The translations under genes and the position numbers were made by a program. Under the pieces are notes generated by a model. It made no database searches. It saw nothing but the letters and a program-made list of their open reading frames with translations, and was not told where the DNA came from. From Verrucomicrobiaceae bacterium (GTDB lineage: Bacteria > Verrucomicrobiota > Verrucomicrobiia > Verrucomicrobiales > Akkermansiaceae), in assembly GCA_027484055.1 (NCBI GenBank), contig JAIXQH010000025.1, positions 186,001 through 250,000 on the forward strand: a stretch of DNA of 64,000 nucleotides, given 5' to 3'. This document shows positions 26,417 through 34,597 of this stretch, piece by piece (position 1 is the stretch's first letter; each line of letters begins with the position of its first letter).

Positions 26417-27036
26417 ATTTTTTTGGAAATCCCGGGGTAAGTTCAGACCACTTATCGCACAATGCGGGCGTCCTCATCTGTCCCTCATGCCGTGGGAATG
26501 TGCAGCCAGGCCATTCGCACTGCCAATCCTGTGGCTTTACCGGAGCTGATGTCATGGGGCTTTTCCCATACGCCCCGCCGGAGTTGTCACCGGTCCTAGA
26601 TTTAGTGGGTGTCTTATCTGCGGGAGGATTGGCTGCGATCCAAGCTGAGATGAAGCGCTCTCTCAAACGTTACCCTCAATTTCAATGGCGAGTGGTGCTA
26701 GCCGCGCTGCCGAGTGAAATGAGTCTCCCACTTTTTGGATTCTGGCTCATCAATGCCTGCCCGATCGGCGCGGAAGAGAGCCCCAAGCAACGAGCTTGGA
26801 CCGTCCTACTCGTGGTCAATACTTCGACCGAGCAGGCATCAGTCGTCAGTGGCTACGCAGCTGAACCCTATATCTCAGACGAGATTTGGAAAAACACACT
26901 GCTTGAAGTATCAAGATTCTGGAAGGCGGAAAATCCAGCGCTTGCGATTGTTCGCTTTCTGAAAATGAGCCGAAAGCAGCTCGGACTCACCTGCATCCGC
27001 TATCGCGTCAAGCCAGGGAAAAGGAGGGCCTCATGA
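26413..27036 (+). CDS. Zinc-ribbon plus TPM-domain protein
   Basis: 207 residues. Residues 23-42 form a zinc ribbon with two CxxC pairs (CPSCRGNVQPGHSHCQSC). The remainder (about 55-190) has the alpha/beta pattern of the TPM/YgcG (TLP18.3-type) domain: LSAGGLAAIQAEMKRSLKRY, WRVVLAALP, WTVLLVVNT and an aromatic C-terminal helix. TPM domains occur in membrane-quality-control and photosystem-repair proteins, but no single activity is established. No signal peptide, so presumably cytoplasmic. Translationally coupled to hisD and to the next gene by ATGA overlaps. Confidence 0.7.
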   Translation: MNFFGNPGVSSDHLSHNAGVLICPSCRGNVQPGHSHCQSCGFTGADVMGLFPYAPPELSPVLDLVGVLSAGGLAAIQAEMKRSLKRYPQFQWRVVLAALPSEMSLPLFGFWLINACPIGAEESPKQRAWTVLLVVNTSTEQASVVSGYAAEPYISDEIWKNTLLEVSRFWKAENPALAIVRFLKMSRKQLGLTCIRYRVKPGKRRAS

Positions 27037-27797
27037 TTCGCTGTCTCATCTCGCTACTGCTCTGTGTCATTTTCACCGAATGTCTTTGTGGGCAAAACTT
27101 CCAAAAGGAATCCACTTTTGAATGGGGGCCTCGTCCAGAGAATGCGGTGTTCGATCCAGATGGCCTGGTAGATACGACTCTCGCGAAAGAAATTTCTATC
27201 GGCCTAGCAGATGTTTTGAAAAATGAAAGCATCGACATTATGGTCATCGTGCTGAAAGACATCGGCAGTGCACCGCCCGACTATGTCGCCAAGCATTTCG
27301 CAAAAGCGTGGTCGAAGTCGCCGTTCAATTGCGTGGTTCTCTGGGTGCCGGGGAATGCTGAAAGTCCTTGGTTTTTCCCTTCCAAGCAAGTTTCTCAATA
27401 TCATGATCAAGATCAGGTGGATGAAGTGATTGCTGACACTCACAAGCGCATCATCGATAAAAGCAACGAACAGGAACGACTGAAAACCGCTGCGACCGAG
27501 GCCGTGGATCTACTGCGCTACTGGATTAATACGGTCATCATCACCAGCAACACGCTGCGTCAGCAGCAGGAAACCATTAACTTTTTCAAAGAGAGGCGAA
27601 AAAAGCGAATCCGCTATATTACGCTCTTTTGCATCGCCACTTTCATTCCATGCATCGCAGCAACGTGGGTTTTAGTGATCTACCTGAATCGGTTGCGGCC
27701 CTCCTATTTACCCAAGCATTACTGGCAAATTCGACTGGGTGCGCCACACGCCGGAGGGAATCACGTCGTCGTGAAACTGGGGTCAGCTCGGCCCTAG
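27033..27797 (+). CDS. Exported, membrane-anchored TPM-domain protein
   Basis: 254 residues: signal peptide to about residue 19 (LISLLLCVIFTECLCG), then a TPM-like domain (LVDTTLAKEISIGLADVL, SIDIMVIVLKDI, FNCVVLWVP), a long helix around residues 140-190, and one transmembrane segment (YITLFCIATFIPCIAATWVLVIYL). A basic cytoplasmic tail of about 35 residues follows. The TPM part would face the periplasm. With the cytoplasmic zinc-ribbon partner, it gives TPM domains on both sides of the membrane. The 3' end overlaps the convergent folP by 15 bp. Confidence 0.7.
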   Translation: MIRCLISLLLCVIFTECLCGQNFQKESTFEWGPRPENAVFDPDGLVDTTLAKEISIGLADVLKNESIDIMVIVLKDIGSAPPDYVAKHFAKAWSKSPFNCVVLWVPGNAESPWFFPSKQVSQYHDQDQVDEVIADTHKRIIDKSNEQERLKTAATEAVDLLRYWINTVIITSNTLRQQQETINFFKERRKKRIRYITLFCIATFIPCIAATWVLVIYLNRLRPSYLPKHYWQIRLGAPHAGGNHVVVKLGSARP

Positions 27798-28694
27798 CGC
27801 GGTGAGAGTCCGGACGCACTCCCAAGCTGCCGAGACGTGATGAACTCGGAAGAGCTGTGCACCGCGCTTCATTGCGGCACTCATGCAAGCCACCGTCCCA
27901 GCGTCACGGCTGCTGGGGTCAGGAAGGCCCAACACTTCGCCGATGACCGTTTTCCGTGAAACGGGCACGATCACTGGGCGGCCAAATTGTTGCAGACGCG
28001 CCAGCTCGCGGAATACCGTGAGGTTGTCCTCGCGCTGTTTCGCGAAGTCGATCCCTGGGTCTAAAATAATCCCGTCCAGATCCAGCCCAGCGGCAGTGGC
28101 AAGCTGTAGCTTCTCTTCAAAGAAACGCTCCAGCTCCCCCATCACATCTGGCCAGGTTTGTTGAAAATGGGGGATTTTGGGTTCGCCGACACTGTGCATG
28201 ATGAGCAGCGCCGCGCCATGAGCCGCGCACAGAATCGCATTTTCGGGATCAGGCAAAGCGCCCATGTCATTGATCAGATCCACCCGGCCTAGGCCCAAGA
28301 CGCCCGCCACCACTTCAGTTCGCCAGGTGTTTGCGGATAAAATCGGTGGCCAGACCTGCGCCTTATCCCTCGGCGTCGCGCCATCTAAGATCTCGTCCCA
28401 GCGCTCGATAAACCCTTTAAAACGCCGTAATTCTTCCGCAACAGATACTGCCGAACGATTGGTCCGGGCACTTTCGGCACCCACGTCGATCACATCGGCA
28501 CCCTCCGCGAGTTGCCGACGAGCAAGGGTGATTGCCTCGTCGAAATCCAGCGTACCATCCCCGGAAAATGAATCATCGTTGACGTTCACAATCCCCATCA
28601 CCAAGGGACGTCGGGGGAATTCGATCACTCGCTCGGGTAGCCTCAATCGCATGGCTCCGTCGTAATTCCCCCAGACACGTTCCGCAATCCACAT
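27783..28694 (-). CDS. folP: Dihydropteroate synthase (divergent)
   Basis: Joins p-aminobenzoate to the pterin pyrophosphate in folate synthesis. 303 residues with the TIM-barrel motifs: MGIVNVNDDSFS, DVIDVGAESAR, LINDMGAL, HSVGEP, GIILDPGIDF, PVSRKTVIGEVLG, and LFRVHHV. The first motif is normally NVTPDSFSDGG, and Thr-Pro is replaced by Asn-Asp. SRK near the C-terminus is intact. It is therefore either a diverged FolP or a DHPS-related enzyme with another substrate. ATG 28652 would trim 14 residues that have no family counterpart. No other folate gene is nearby. Confidence 0.8.
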   Translation of the reverse strand: MWIAERVWGNYDGAMRLRLPERVIEFPRRPLVMGIVNVNDDSFSGDGTLDFDEAITLARRQLAEGADVIDVGAESARTNRSAVSVAEELRRFKGFIERWDEILDGATPRDKAQVWPPILSANTWRTEVVAGVLGLGRVDLINDMGALPDPENAILCAAHGAALLIMHSVGEPKIPHFQQTWPDVMGELERFFEEKLQLATAAGLDLDGIILDPGIDFAKQREDNLTVFRELARLQQFGRPVIVPVSRKTVIGEVLGLPDPSSRDAGTVACMSAAMKRGAQLFRVHHVSAAWECVRTLTALGPS

Positions 28695-28738
28695 CAGACG
28701 GGACTTGAAAAAAGACGGTTCGTGGCTAATCTCCGGCC

Positions 28739-28945
28739 ATGCTGACCGAGGAAATTACCCCGACTCTGGAATCGCTCCAAGCTGAGATCGTCGAATTGAG
28801 ACGCTCCGTGGAAAAGCTCCAGGCCGCGATGTCGGCGGTTAAGCCGGAGTCGGATCGCGCTCCCAAAACCTGCATGTCCTTTGAAGAGGCTGCTGAAAGT
28901 GTGCGCTCGGATTATTCCCACCTGCTTCATAAACTTTCCCAATAA
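28739..28945 (+). CDS. Putative antitoxin of the Doc-type pair
   Basis: 68 residues, highly helical: a heptad-like N-terminal coiled coil (LESLQAEIVELRRSVEKLQAAM) followed by CMSFEEAAESVRSDYSHLLHKL. The tail has the shape of antitoxin segments that occupy the toxin groove. It lies 6 bp before a Fic/Doc-type gene on the same strand, the usual antitoxin-first arrangement. The sequence matches no Phd DNA-binding domain I recognise; the coiled coil might mediate dimerisation instead. The role rests on position and size. Confidence 0.65.
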   Translation: MLTEEITPTLESLQAEIVELRRSVEKLQAAMSAVKPESDRAPKTCMSFEEAAESVRSDYSHLLHKLSQ

Positions 28946-28951
28946 ATCCGA

Positions 28952-29308
28952 ATGTTTCTCACTGTAGAGCAGGTGCATCACTTGCACGCGATCGGACTGA
29001 TGGATCACGGAGGCTCGCCCGGCATAAGGGATTTGGGACTGATTGAGTCTGCTCTCGCTTCTGCACAAAACACTTTTCTGTATGGAGGAGGAGATAAATT
29101 CGATGTGGCCGCAGCATACGCTTTTCATCTAGCCGAGGCACAAGCGTATCTCGATGGCAACAAGCGGGTCGGAATCATGGCCGCATTGACGTTTTTGGCA
29201 ATGCAAGGTTACCATGGCCAGCCAAGCATCGACGTCCAAGAACAACTCCACGACGCCATGATCGGCATTGCGAAACACGAGTTGGACAAGCCCGGGCTGG
29301 CCGCGTAG
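28952..29308 (+). CDS. doc: Death-on-curing (Doc/Fic) family toxin
   Basis: 118 residues of the short Doc branch of the Fic fold. Doc phosphorylates EF-Tu with ATP and stops translation. The Fic loop aligns as AQAYLDGNKRVG (residues 63-74): the DGNKR anion-binding part is intact, but the catalytic His of HxFxDGNKR is Gln64. Other Doc features are present: GIRDLGLIESAL near the N-terminus and AALTFLAMQGY after the loop. With Gln the enzyme could be inactive, an altered transferase, or part of a variant Doc group. It follows its presumed antitoxin by 6 bp. Confidence 0.85.
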   Translation: MFLTVEQVHHLHAIGLMDHGGSPGIRDLGLIESALASAQNTFLYGGGDKFDVAAAYAFHLAEAQAYLDGNKRVGIMAALTFLAMQGYHGQPSIDVQEQLHDAMIGIAKHELDKPGLAA

Positions 29309-29386
29309 TTACGACGAGTTTTTCGTTAGCTCGCTTCGCCGTCAATCCCGCTTGCCCCACGCCGCTCGGCATCTACCCTCACACGC

Positions 29387-30469
29387 ATGTCATCCACTTT
29401 CGGTCACATTTTCCGCATTCATACCTTTGGCGAGTCCCATGGCGGAGGAGTCGGGGTCGTGATCGACGGCTGTCCACCGCGCATTCCCGTTTCTCTGGCG
29501 CAAATCCAGCACGAACTGGACCGCCGGCGCCCGGGCCAGTCGGAAATCGTGACCCCTCGCAAAGAGGCTGACACCGCTGAGGTGCTCTCTGGCCTCCAAG
29601 ATGGTATCACGCTTGGCTGCCCCATCGCGATCCTCGTTCGCAACACCGACCAGCGGCCCGGTGCGTATGATGAAATGGCTGTGAAATACCGGCCCAGCCA
29701 CGCGGACTATACCTACGATGCAAAATATGGGGTTCGCTCAAGCTCAGGCGGTGGCCGTGCCTCTGCCCGGGAAACCATCGGCCGAGTCGCCGCCGCAGCT
29801 GTGGCCCGCCAAGTGCTCGACTCACTGCACCCCGGGATCGAAATCCTCGCTTGGGTGAAATCCATCCAAGAGCTCAACGCCGAAGTCGATCCACAAACCA
29901 TCACGGCTGAGACGATCGAAGCGAACATGGTGCGGACAGGTGACCCAGCCATGGTTGAGACCATGATCGAGCGCATCAAAGAGATCCGTGCGGATGGGAA
30001 CTCCGTGGGAGGAGTCATCGAGTGCGTCATCCGCAATTGCCCGGCGGGGCTTGGGGAGCCGATTTTCGACAAGCTCGAGGCAGAACTCGCCAAGGCCATG
30101 CTATCCTTACCGGCGACCAAAGGTTTTGAAATTGGTTCCGGTTTCGCGGGAACCCTCCTCACCGGTCGTGAGCACAATGACCCATTCCGCATGATCGACG
30201 GCCGTGTCCGCACCACACGGAATCATTCGGGTGGCATCCAAGGTGGGATTTCAAATGGTGAAAACATCATTTTCCGCGTCGCCTTCAAGCCCACCGCCAC
30301 CATCATGAGCGAGCAGGAAACGGTCACCTCAGCCCATGAAGACACCGAGCTAAAGGGTCGCGGCCGTCACGATGCCTGCGTGCTCCCACGTGCCGTCCCG
30401 ATTGTGGAGGCGATGGCGACTCTCGTGCTGACGGATCACTTGCTCCGTCAGCGGGCCGTGGATCATTGA
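29387..30469 (+). CDS. aroC: Chorismate synthase
   Basis: Converts EPSP to chorismate with reduced FMN, the last common step of aromatic biosynthesis. 360 residues with all three family signatures: [17 protein letters not shown] near the start, [24 protein letters not shown] text around residue 125, and [15 protein letters not shown]. Loop residues [15 protein letters not shown] are intact. It follows the Doc gene by 78 bp and is convergent with the envelope cassette; only 15 bp separate the stops. Confidence 0.97.
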   Translation: MSSTFGHIFRIHTFGESHGGGVGVVIDGCPPRIPVSLAQIQHELDRRRPGQSEIVTPRKEADTAEVLSGLQDGITLGCPIAILVRNTDQRPGAYDEMAVKYRPSHADYTYDAKYGVRSSSGGGRASARETIGRVAAAAVARQVLDSLHPGIEILAWVKSIQELNAEVDPQTITAETIEANMVRTGDPAMVETMIERIKEIRADGNSVGGVIECVIRNCPAGLGEPIFDKLEAELAKAMLSLPATKGFEIGSGFAGTLLTGREHNDPFRMIDGRVRTTRNHSGGIQGGISNGENIIFRVAFKPTATIMSEQETVTSAHEDTELKGRGRHDACVLPRAVPIVEAMATLVLTDHLLRQRAVDH

Positions 30470-30484
30470 AATCCGGCACGGGTC

Positions 30485-31066
30485 TTAAGGGCGGGCGACG
30501 GCCCATTGGAAACGATGCTGCATTTGCTCGTCCAGGTCTTGCGCTGCGATTCTGGAAGAGCCGTTGGTGTGGCGAATCTCCAGTCCCTCATCCGTCACTC
30601 GGACGATGGTGACTTCAGAATACGTGCGGCCATTGCGGCACGTGAGTGATTCAAATTTTTGGCCGACAGCCGCAGCCCGCGCCTTGAGACTGCACTCATC
30701 GATACGCGCGGTGAACTCGCTTTTCAGACGTGCAAGTTCTTCCGTCAGCAGACTGCGGCGGGCGCTCAACTCGGCACGGCTTTGTTGCTGCACGACCCCT
30801 TGTTCTGCGTAAAATTGCTTTTCCTTGAGCTGAGCGCTCGCTCTCGCTTCGCCAATTCGAACCTGCTCCGAGTGTTCGGAATGCCTGGCAGAGACCTCGG
30901 CCAATTCCTCTTGGGCGTAAGCACGATCTCGTTTGAACTCGACCGCGTGGCTAGCCCTGTCAAATCGATACTTCGCGACAAGAGCCAACGCGACGCCTAC
31001 GGAAATGACGATCATGAGGGCGACCATCGAGCTCGATAGCTCGGACTGACTCTCGGAGTTGGACAT
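30485..31066 (-). CDS. Envelope cassette protein 4: membrane-anchored coiled coil with shared C-terminal domain
   Basis: 193 residues. One transmembrane helix at 14-32 (MVALMIVISVGVALALVA), then a long Ala/Glu/Arg-rich coiled coil (about 40-140). The end is a ~45-residue domain (146-190): NGRTYSEVTIVRVTDEG, then LEIRHTNGSSRIAAQDLDEQ. The pattern Y-x(2)-V-x-V-x(2)-I/V-x(3)-G-x-x-I-x-H-x(2)-G recurs in two other proteins of this cassette. Last gene of the four, 20 bp after the preceding one. No enzyme motif. Probably a structural or scaffold protein of the envelope; function unknown. Confidence 0.75.
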   Translation of the reverse strand: MSNSESQSELSSSMVALMIVISVGVALALVAKYRFDRASHAVEFKRDRAYAQEELAEVSARHSEHSEQVRIGEARASAQLKEKQFYAEQGVVQQQSRAELSARRSLLTEELARLKSEFTARIDECSLKARAAAVGQKFESLTCRNGRTYSEVTIVRVTDEGLEIRHTNGSSRIAAQDLDEQMQHRFQWAVARP

Positions 31067-31086
31067 ACTTGGCAGAGCGTGCTGGA

Positions 31087-32016
31087 TTATTTCGCCTGCA
31101 TTTGGCGGATTTCAGTCTCAAGGGTTGCGATGAGCCCTTGTTTCGCTCGGATGTCACCCGCATAGGTATTGCTTTTGCTGAAGTGAATTTTCCCAGCCGC
31201 CTTGGCCGCACTCGCACTGGAAGCGACAGCTTGGATTTGTTGTTCTAGATTGCGGATCTCGCTTTTCAGATTCTTGACCTGAGCTTGCTTGGCGATGACA
31301 TCCAACCTGTTTTTCTCTTTTGCGACGATAGCATTCGCCGCTTTCTGTTTCGCAAGTTCTTGATCCATCAGTTCATTCGAGGCGGCCACTGCAGCTTCAT
31401 GTTGGTCCCGAGCTTGCGCTTCGTTGGCCGCTGCCTTTTCTTTTTGTGCGGGATCGAACTGATAGTAGTCGCGCATCTCTGCGGGTAGCTCTTCAAATGG
31501 GATTCTCTTCTGGCCGTCATCGTGGCGAATTTGAATGCCGATGGCAGTGACCTCTCGAATATTCGCATTCTTATAAATCATACCAGTCAGAGTCTCGAGA
31601 ACAGGGATGATTTCCCCTTTCGCTTTGCCACGCACGAAAGCGCGGTATTCATCTTTATAAGCCTCGAATGCGGTTTTCTTTTCTTCAATCTCTGCTTTAT
31701 AAGTAGCGATTTCTGATTGCAGTGTGAGGGCCAGTTTTTTTTGTGACTCAGTCTCCAAGTTCAAGCGGGTCAATTCTTTAGCTTCCGCAATGCGGCTTGG
31801 TGTGAGCTTGAGGTTCGCCTCACCCGTTGAGATAAAACCACGCTTGGAAAGGATTTCTTTCGTTTGATCCCGGACGACCGCCTCAAGCGACCGATCATCA
31901 CCGGGATCAGAGGCTACGGAAAATAAGAAGCCGAAACCTAGAAGCACCACAAGCGCACAAAGCGCTCCAATCACTCCAGGGCCACGGCCGCTGGACATCA
32001 TATCTGTAAACGACAT
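31087..32016 (-). CDS. Envelope cassette protein 3: TM-anchored coiled coil with the shared domain in the middle
   Basis: 309 residues: an N-terminal transmembrane helix (about 14-34, VIGALCALVVLLGFGFLFSV), a coiled coil (75-135), the shared domain at about 143-192 (YKNANIREVTAIGIQIRH, then DDGQKRIPFEELPAEM), and a second coiled coil (about 195-300). The domain copy here is the most typical of a motif frequent in secreted Verrucomicrobia and Planctomycetes proteins (knowledge from memory). Spaced 18 bp from the upstream lipoprotein gene. Function unknown. Confidence 0.75.
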   Translation of the reverse strand: MSFTDMMSSGRGPGVIGALCALVVLLGFGFLFSVASDPGDDRSLEAVVRDQTKEILSKRGFISTGEANLKLTPSRIAEAKELTRLNLETESQKKLALTLQSEIATYKAEIEEKKTAFEAYKDEYRAFVRGKAKGEIIPVLETLTGMIYKNANIREVTAIGIQIRHDDGQKRIPFEELPAEMRDYYQFDPAQKEKAAANEAQARDQHEAAVAASNELMDQELAKQKAANAIVAKEKNRLDVIAKQAQVKNLKSEIRNLEQQIQAVASSASAAKAAGKIHFSKSNTYAGDIRAKQGLIATLETEIRQMQAK

Positions 32017-32034
32017 ATCGAGAAGTAAGTGGAG

Positions 32035-32361
32035 TTATTTGAGCTGGTAGCGCAGTTTGTAAGCGTCGTAATCGGCTTGGAGTTTGCGCTTTTTACCCTC
32101 TAAGTCAGCGACTTCTGTCTGTAGGAGTGTGATCTCAGTGGATTGTTTTTCAAAGACGTCTTTCGATTTTACGAGGTCTTTCGATAGATCCGGCGGGAGA
32201 TTTTTGAGCTTCTCTTCGATGAGTAGGAGTTCTCCTTTGAGTTTCGCAATTTCGATCTTTTGGGATTCAAATTTCGCGACTGTCTTTGGGTCGTCTCCGC
32301 AAGAACTGAGTAGAACAGAGGAGGAGACAATAAGCAGTTGGGAGAGAGATTGGAAATTCAT
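32035..32361 (-). CDS. Envelope cassette protein 2: small coiled-coil lipoprotein
   Basis: 108 residues from ATG 32361, which overlaps the upstream stop as ATGA; a start three codons earlier (32370) is possible. A lipoprotein signal ends LLSSC, with the lipid-attached Cys at residue 21 followed by GDD. The remainder is almost entirely charged coiled coil (KFESQKIEIAKLKGELLLIE and LLQTEVADLEGKKRKLQ). Asp at +3 after Cys is not a firm guide to inner- or outer-membrane retention in this phylum. It lacks the domain shared by the other three. Confidence 0.75.
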   Translation of the reverse strand: MNFQSLSQLLIVSSSVLLSSCGDDPKTVAKFESQKIEIAKLKGELLLIEEKLKNLPPDLSKDLVKSKDVFEKQSTEITLLQTEVADLEGKKRKLQADYDAYKLRYQLK

Positions 32362-33323
32362 GGTTCGCAAGTGGTCGGAAATTGGGAAGGTTGGTTGTAT
32401 TGCACCGTTGGAGCTACATATTCGCCCGGTCCATAGTTCGGATTGACGCCGAATAGGGGCTGCACATTTGTGTAGGTCGGAACGACGTTGTAGTAGTGCA
32501 CAAACGTAGAGTTGTTTGGGTAGCGATCGTAAGACGAGCCATAGGTGTAACGGGTGCGTCTGCCGACGGGCACGGCAGGTTCCGCTAGAGCTCTAGGCTT
32601 GGCGGTGATCGAGGCAGAGGCGTCGTTCATGGCGACGGTTTTAAACCTGCTTTTTTCTTGGTTTTCTGCCAATTCAGCGGAGATCTTCAGGCTGCTTGCG
32701 ATGGCCTGCTTCTCTTGGATCGCGGCGATTTGTGTAGAGATTGCCTTGTCGTAAACAGAAGCCGCTTGTGCTTCTTTCTCTAGCGCGATGATGGCGGAGT
32801 CCGCCTCAATTCCGAACTGAACGCGTTGGCTTTGATCCAAATCTGAGTAGCGAAGCCGTGCGGTGCCGACGGAATGGCGAATCGCGACTCCCGTGTCATC
32901 GATGGAAATGACCGAGACTTTTTCAAACGCGCGCCCAGAAGCTAAGCGAAGCGTGTCGTAGGTCTGGCCATAAGCCGCATGACGGCGGTCTGCGATAGTT
33001 TGTTCACGGAGCTTCGCAAACTGGGTCTGGAGCGTTGCAACTTGCTCTTGGGCGACTGACTTCCGGAGTTTGAGTTCTGAGAGCACCCCGGTGCCCTGGT
33101 TGATTTGAGTTCGTAAGCGGTTGAGCTCAGTGATTTCGCCAGTGTCGGTTTTCGCAAGACGGTATTTTTGCAATTCGACTTGGTGGGTCAGTTCGATTTT
33201 TTGCTGCTCCATGTCGCTCATGAGCGCTTGCTTTTGATCGTTTTCACAAGCGACCAGCAGCAAGGATGGGACTAAAATTTTCCCGATTGCAGTGGTGTAA
33301 CCGATTGAGGGTATGCGAGTCAT
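32358..33323 (-). CDS. Envelope cassette protein 1: lipoprotein with coiled coil and shared domain
   Basis: 321 residues. A lipoprotein signal ends LLLVAC (Cys26, then ENDQ). A coiled coil spans about 30-115, the shared domain 122-170 (GRAFEKVSVISIDDTGVAIRH, written in two halves: GRAFEKVSVISID and DTGVAIRHSVGTARLRYSDL). A second helical stretch follows, then a Tyr/Asn/Pro-rich low-complexity tail (about 245-321) that may be surface-exposed. First gene of the cassette; 111 bp or more separate it from the SRPBCC gene's stop. It would be tethered to a membrane. Function unknown. Confidence 0.75.
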   Translation of the reverse strand: MTRIPSIGYTTAIGKILVPSLLLVACENDQKQALMSDMEQQKIELTHQVELQKYRLAKTDTGEITELNRLRTQINQGTGVLSELKLRKSVAQEQVATLQTQFAKLREQTIADRRHAAYGQTYDTLRLASGRAFEKVSVISIDDTGVAIRHSVGTARLRYSDLDQSQRVQFGIEADSAIIALEKEAQAASVYDKAISTQIAAIQEKQAIASSLKISAELAENQEKSRFKTVAMNDASASITAKPRALAEPAVPVGRRTRYTYGSSYDRYPNNSTFVHYYNVVPTYTNVQPLFGVNPNYGPGEYVAPTVQYNQPSQFPTTCEP

Positions 33324-33510
33324 CTTTTGGAGGGTGAAATTTAAAGAAAGTTAAGCACTAAATATCGGCGATCTATTACGCAGGTGCTGCCTTGTGGAAT
33401 CGACTTCCTTGGCTGTTTCCTTCTATCCGGTTCCACCGGTATGACAAGGATTTAGTCGTCTCATTTGCGCCTCTATGCTTTGCCATTTAGCTCGGTCCGC
33501 ATAGCGGTCA

Positions 33511-33528
33511 AAGTGGTTCGCACCACTT
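33511..33528 (-). terminator. Short hairpin at the end of the SRPBCC gene
   Basis: AAGTGGT and ACCACTT form a perfect 7-bp stem with a TCGC loop, overlapping the SRPBCC stop codon by two bases. No T-run follows, so it may be only a weak terminator for the minus-strand operon. Confidence 0.35.
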
Positions 33529-34015
33529 AATGGCTACGCATGGATGAATTTGGAAAAGAAGTTGAGCGTGCCCATTTCCTCGTGCGTTGGTGGCGGTAAC
33601 GGAAAAGCAGGGTTAAATAAAGCCTCACGCCAGTCTCGGAAACCGCTCGTCCCCACCATGAGCGTCCCCACTGATAGGTGATGGTGTCGTGCATGAGGCA
33701 TTCGTCGGCTCCTACTTCTTCAAACCGATGCTCGTGGCTGAATTGGGTGAAGGGGCCTTTGATGATTTCATCGACCAAAAGATGAGGTCGCTGCACGGTC
33801 TTCCAGCGGCAAGTCCAGCGCATTGGGATGATCCACCAATCCCGGCAATGGAGTTCGATCAAGCGCCCCTCAAGCGCGGGGCCATCGGTTTTTAGGCTTA
33901 CCAGAGTTAAGGTGGGCGGCATGACCTTCGTCAGATTCGCGGGATCGCTGTGAAAATCGAACATGACCTCGGCGCTGGCGGCGAGGGGGGTGCTGGTATG
34001 AAAGGTGGAGGACAT
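33527..34015 (-). CDS. SRPBCC (START-like) family protein
   Basis: 162 residues from ATG 34015, which leaves a 7-bp gap to the gene before it; a further in-frame start would overlap that gene by 41 bp. Residues 1-140 follow the SRPBCC pattern of small cell-division-inhibitor-like or polyketide-cyclase-like proteins: TSTPLAASAEVMFDFHSDPAN, LTKVMPP, FTQFSHEHRFEEV and LMHDTITYQW. Such folds bind hydrophobic ligands. The last ~20 residues are Arg/Ser-rich and unlike the family. The other frame gives a more ordinary end (HEEMGTLNFFSKFIHA), so a late frameshift is possible. Last gene of the photolyase-like operon. Confidence 0.75.
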   Translation of the reverse strand: MSSTFHTSTPLAASAEVMFDFHSDPANLTKVMPPTLTLVSLKTDGPALEGRLIELHCRDWWIIPMRWTCRWKTVQRPHLLVDEIIKGPFTQFSHEHRFEEVGADECLMHDTITYQWGRSWWGRAVSETGVRLYLTLLFRYRHQRTRKWARSTSFPNSSMRSH

Positions 34016-34022
34016 GGGAGGC

Positions 34023-34448
34023 TTAGGGGATTTTTTGATACAGTAGCACAGCAAGGCAGACACCCCGCGCGGTCCAACCGAAGGTGCGCCAGCCGTTGGT
34101 CACAACGAGACGGTCGATCACACTGAAGTTGTAGCCATGGGTGAGTCTTTGATGGAGAGGGATTTGTAGAAACATGGTGGAGGCCCAAACGACGGCTAAA
34201 CCGACCAGGCTCGTGACAAATAACCCGGAACGCTCACCTAAGATCAACAAAAGGCCAGCACTACTGATTTCCACCAGCATCAAGGGACCGACCACCCAGC
34301 TGATGAGGGCCATGTGCCGATCATGATACGCGACGAAGTTTTGCTGCCCCACGATTTTAAAAAGTGGATAATGAACGACTTGGATCACCCAAATGAGACC
34401 GACTAGGCACCAGGTGGCGACGGCGTGAATGACAAACCAAGCACTCAT
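34023..34448 (-). CDS. Four-helix integral membrane protein
   Basis: 141 residues with four predicted membrane helices (about 5-25, 48-70, 76-97, 118-138). Conserved-looking polar residues lie in loops near the first two helices (QVVHYPLF, then YHDRHMAL), and several His residues could bind metal or haem. I do not recognise the family. Its start overlaps the DUF2256 stop (ATGA), so it is part of the same operon as the photolyase-like gene. Confidence 0.7.
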   Translation of the reverse strand: MSAWFVIHAVATWCLVGLIWVIQVVHYPLFKIVGQQNFVAYHDRHMALISWVVGPLMLVEISSAGLLLILGERSGLFVTSLVGLAVVWASTMFLQIPLHQRLTHGYNFSVIDRLVVTNGWRTFGWTARGVCLAVLLYQKIP

Positions 34449-34597
34449 CCTTGGGGTGTGGTTTTACCTTTTCGGCAAGCATCACTGCAGTAGCGGACAT
34501 TTTCCCAGTCCCTCGCCCATTTCTTCCGCCAAGCGAAAGGACGCCCGCAGTGCTGGCAGATTTTTTCTGGGAGGTTTTGTTTTTTCACGCCCTTCAT
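34445..34597 (-). CDS. DUF2256 small zinc-binding protein
   Basis: 50 residues from ATG 34597, which overlaps the preceding stop as ATGA. The sequence [21 protein letters not shown] and the closing YCSDACR match DUF2256, with four Cys (CxxC and CxxxC) for zinc. DUF2256 genes are often found beside photolyase or cryptochrome-type genes, as here. Molecular role unknown. Confidence 0.85.
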   Translation of the reverse strand: MKGVKKQNLPEKICQHCGRPFAWRKKWARDWENVRYCSDACRKGKTTPQG

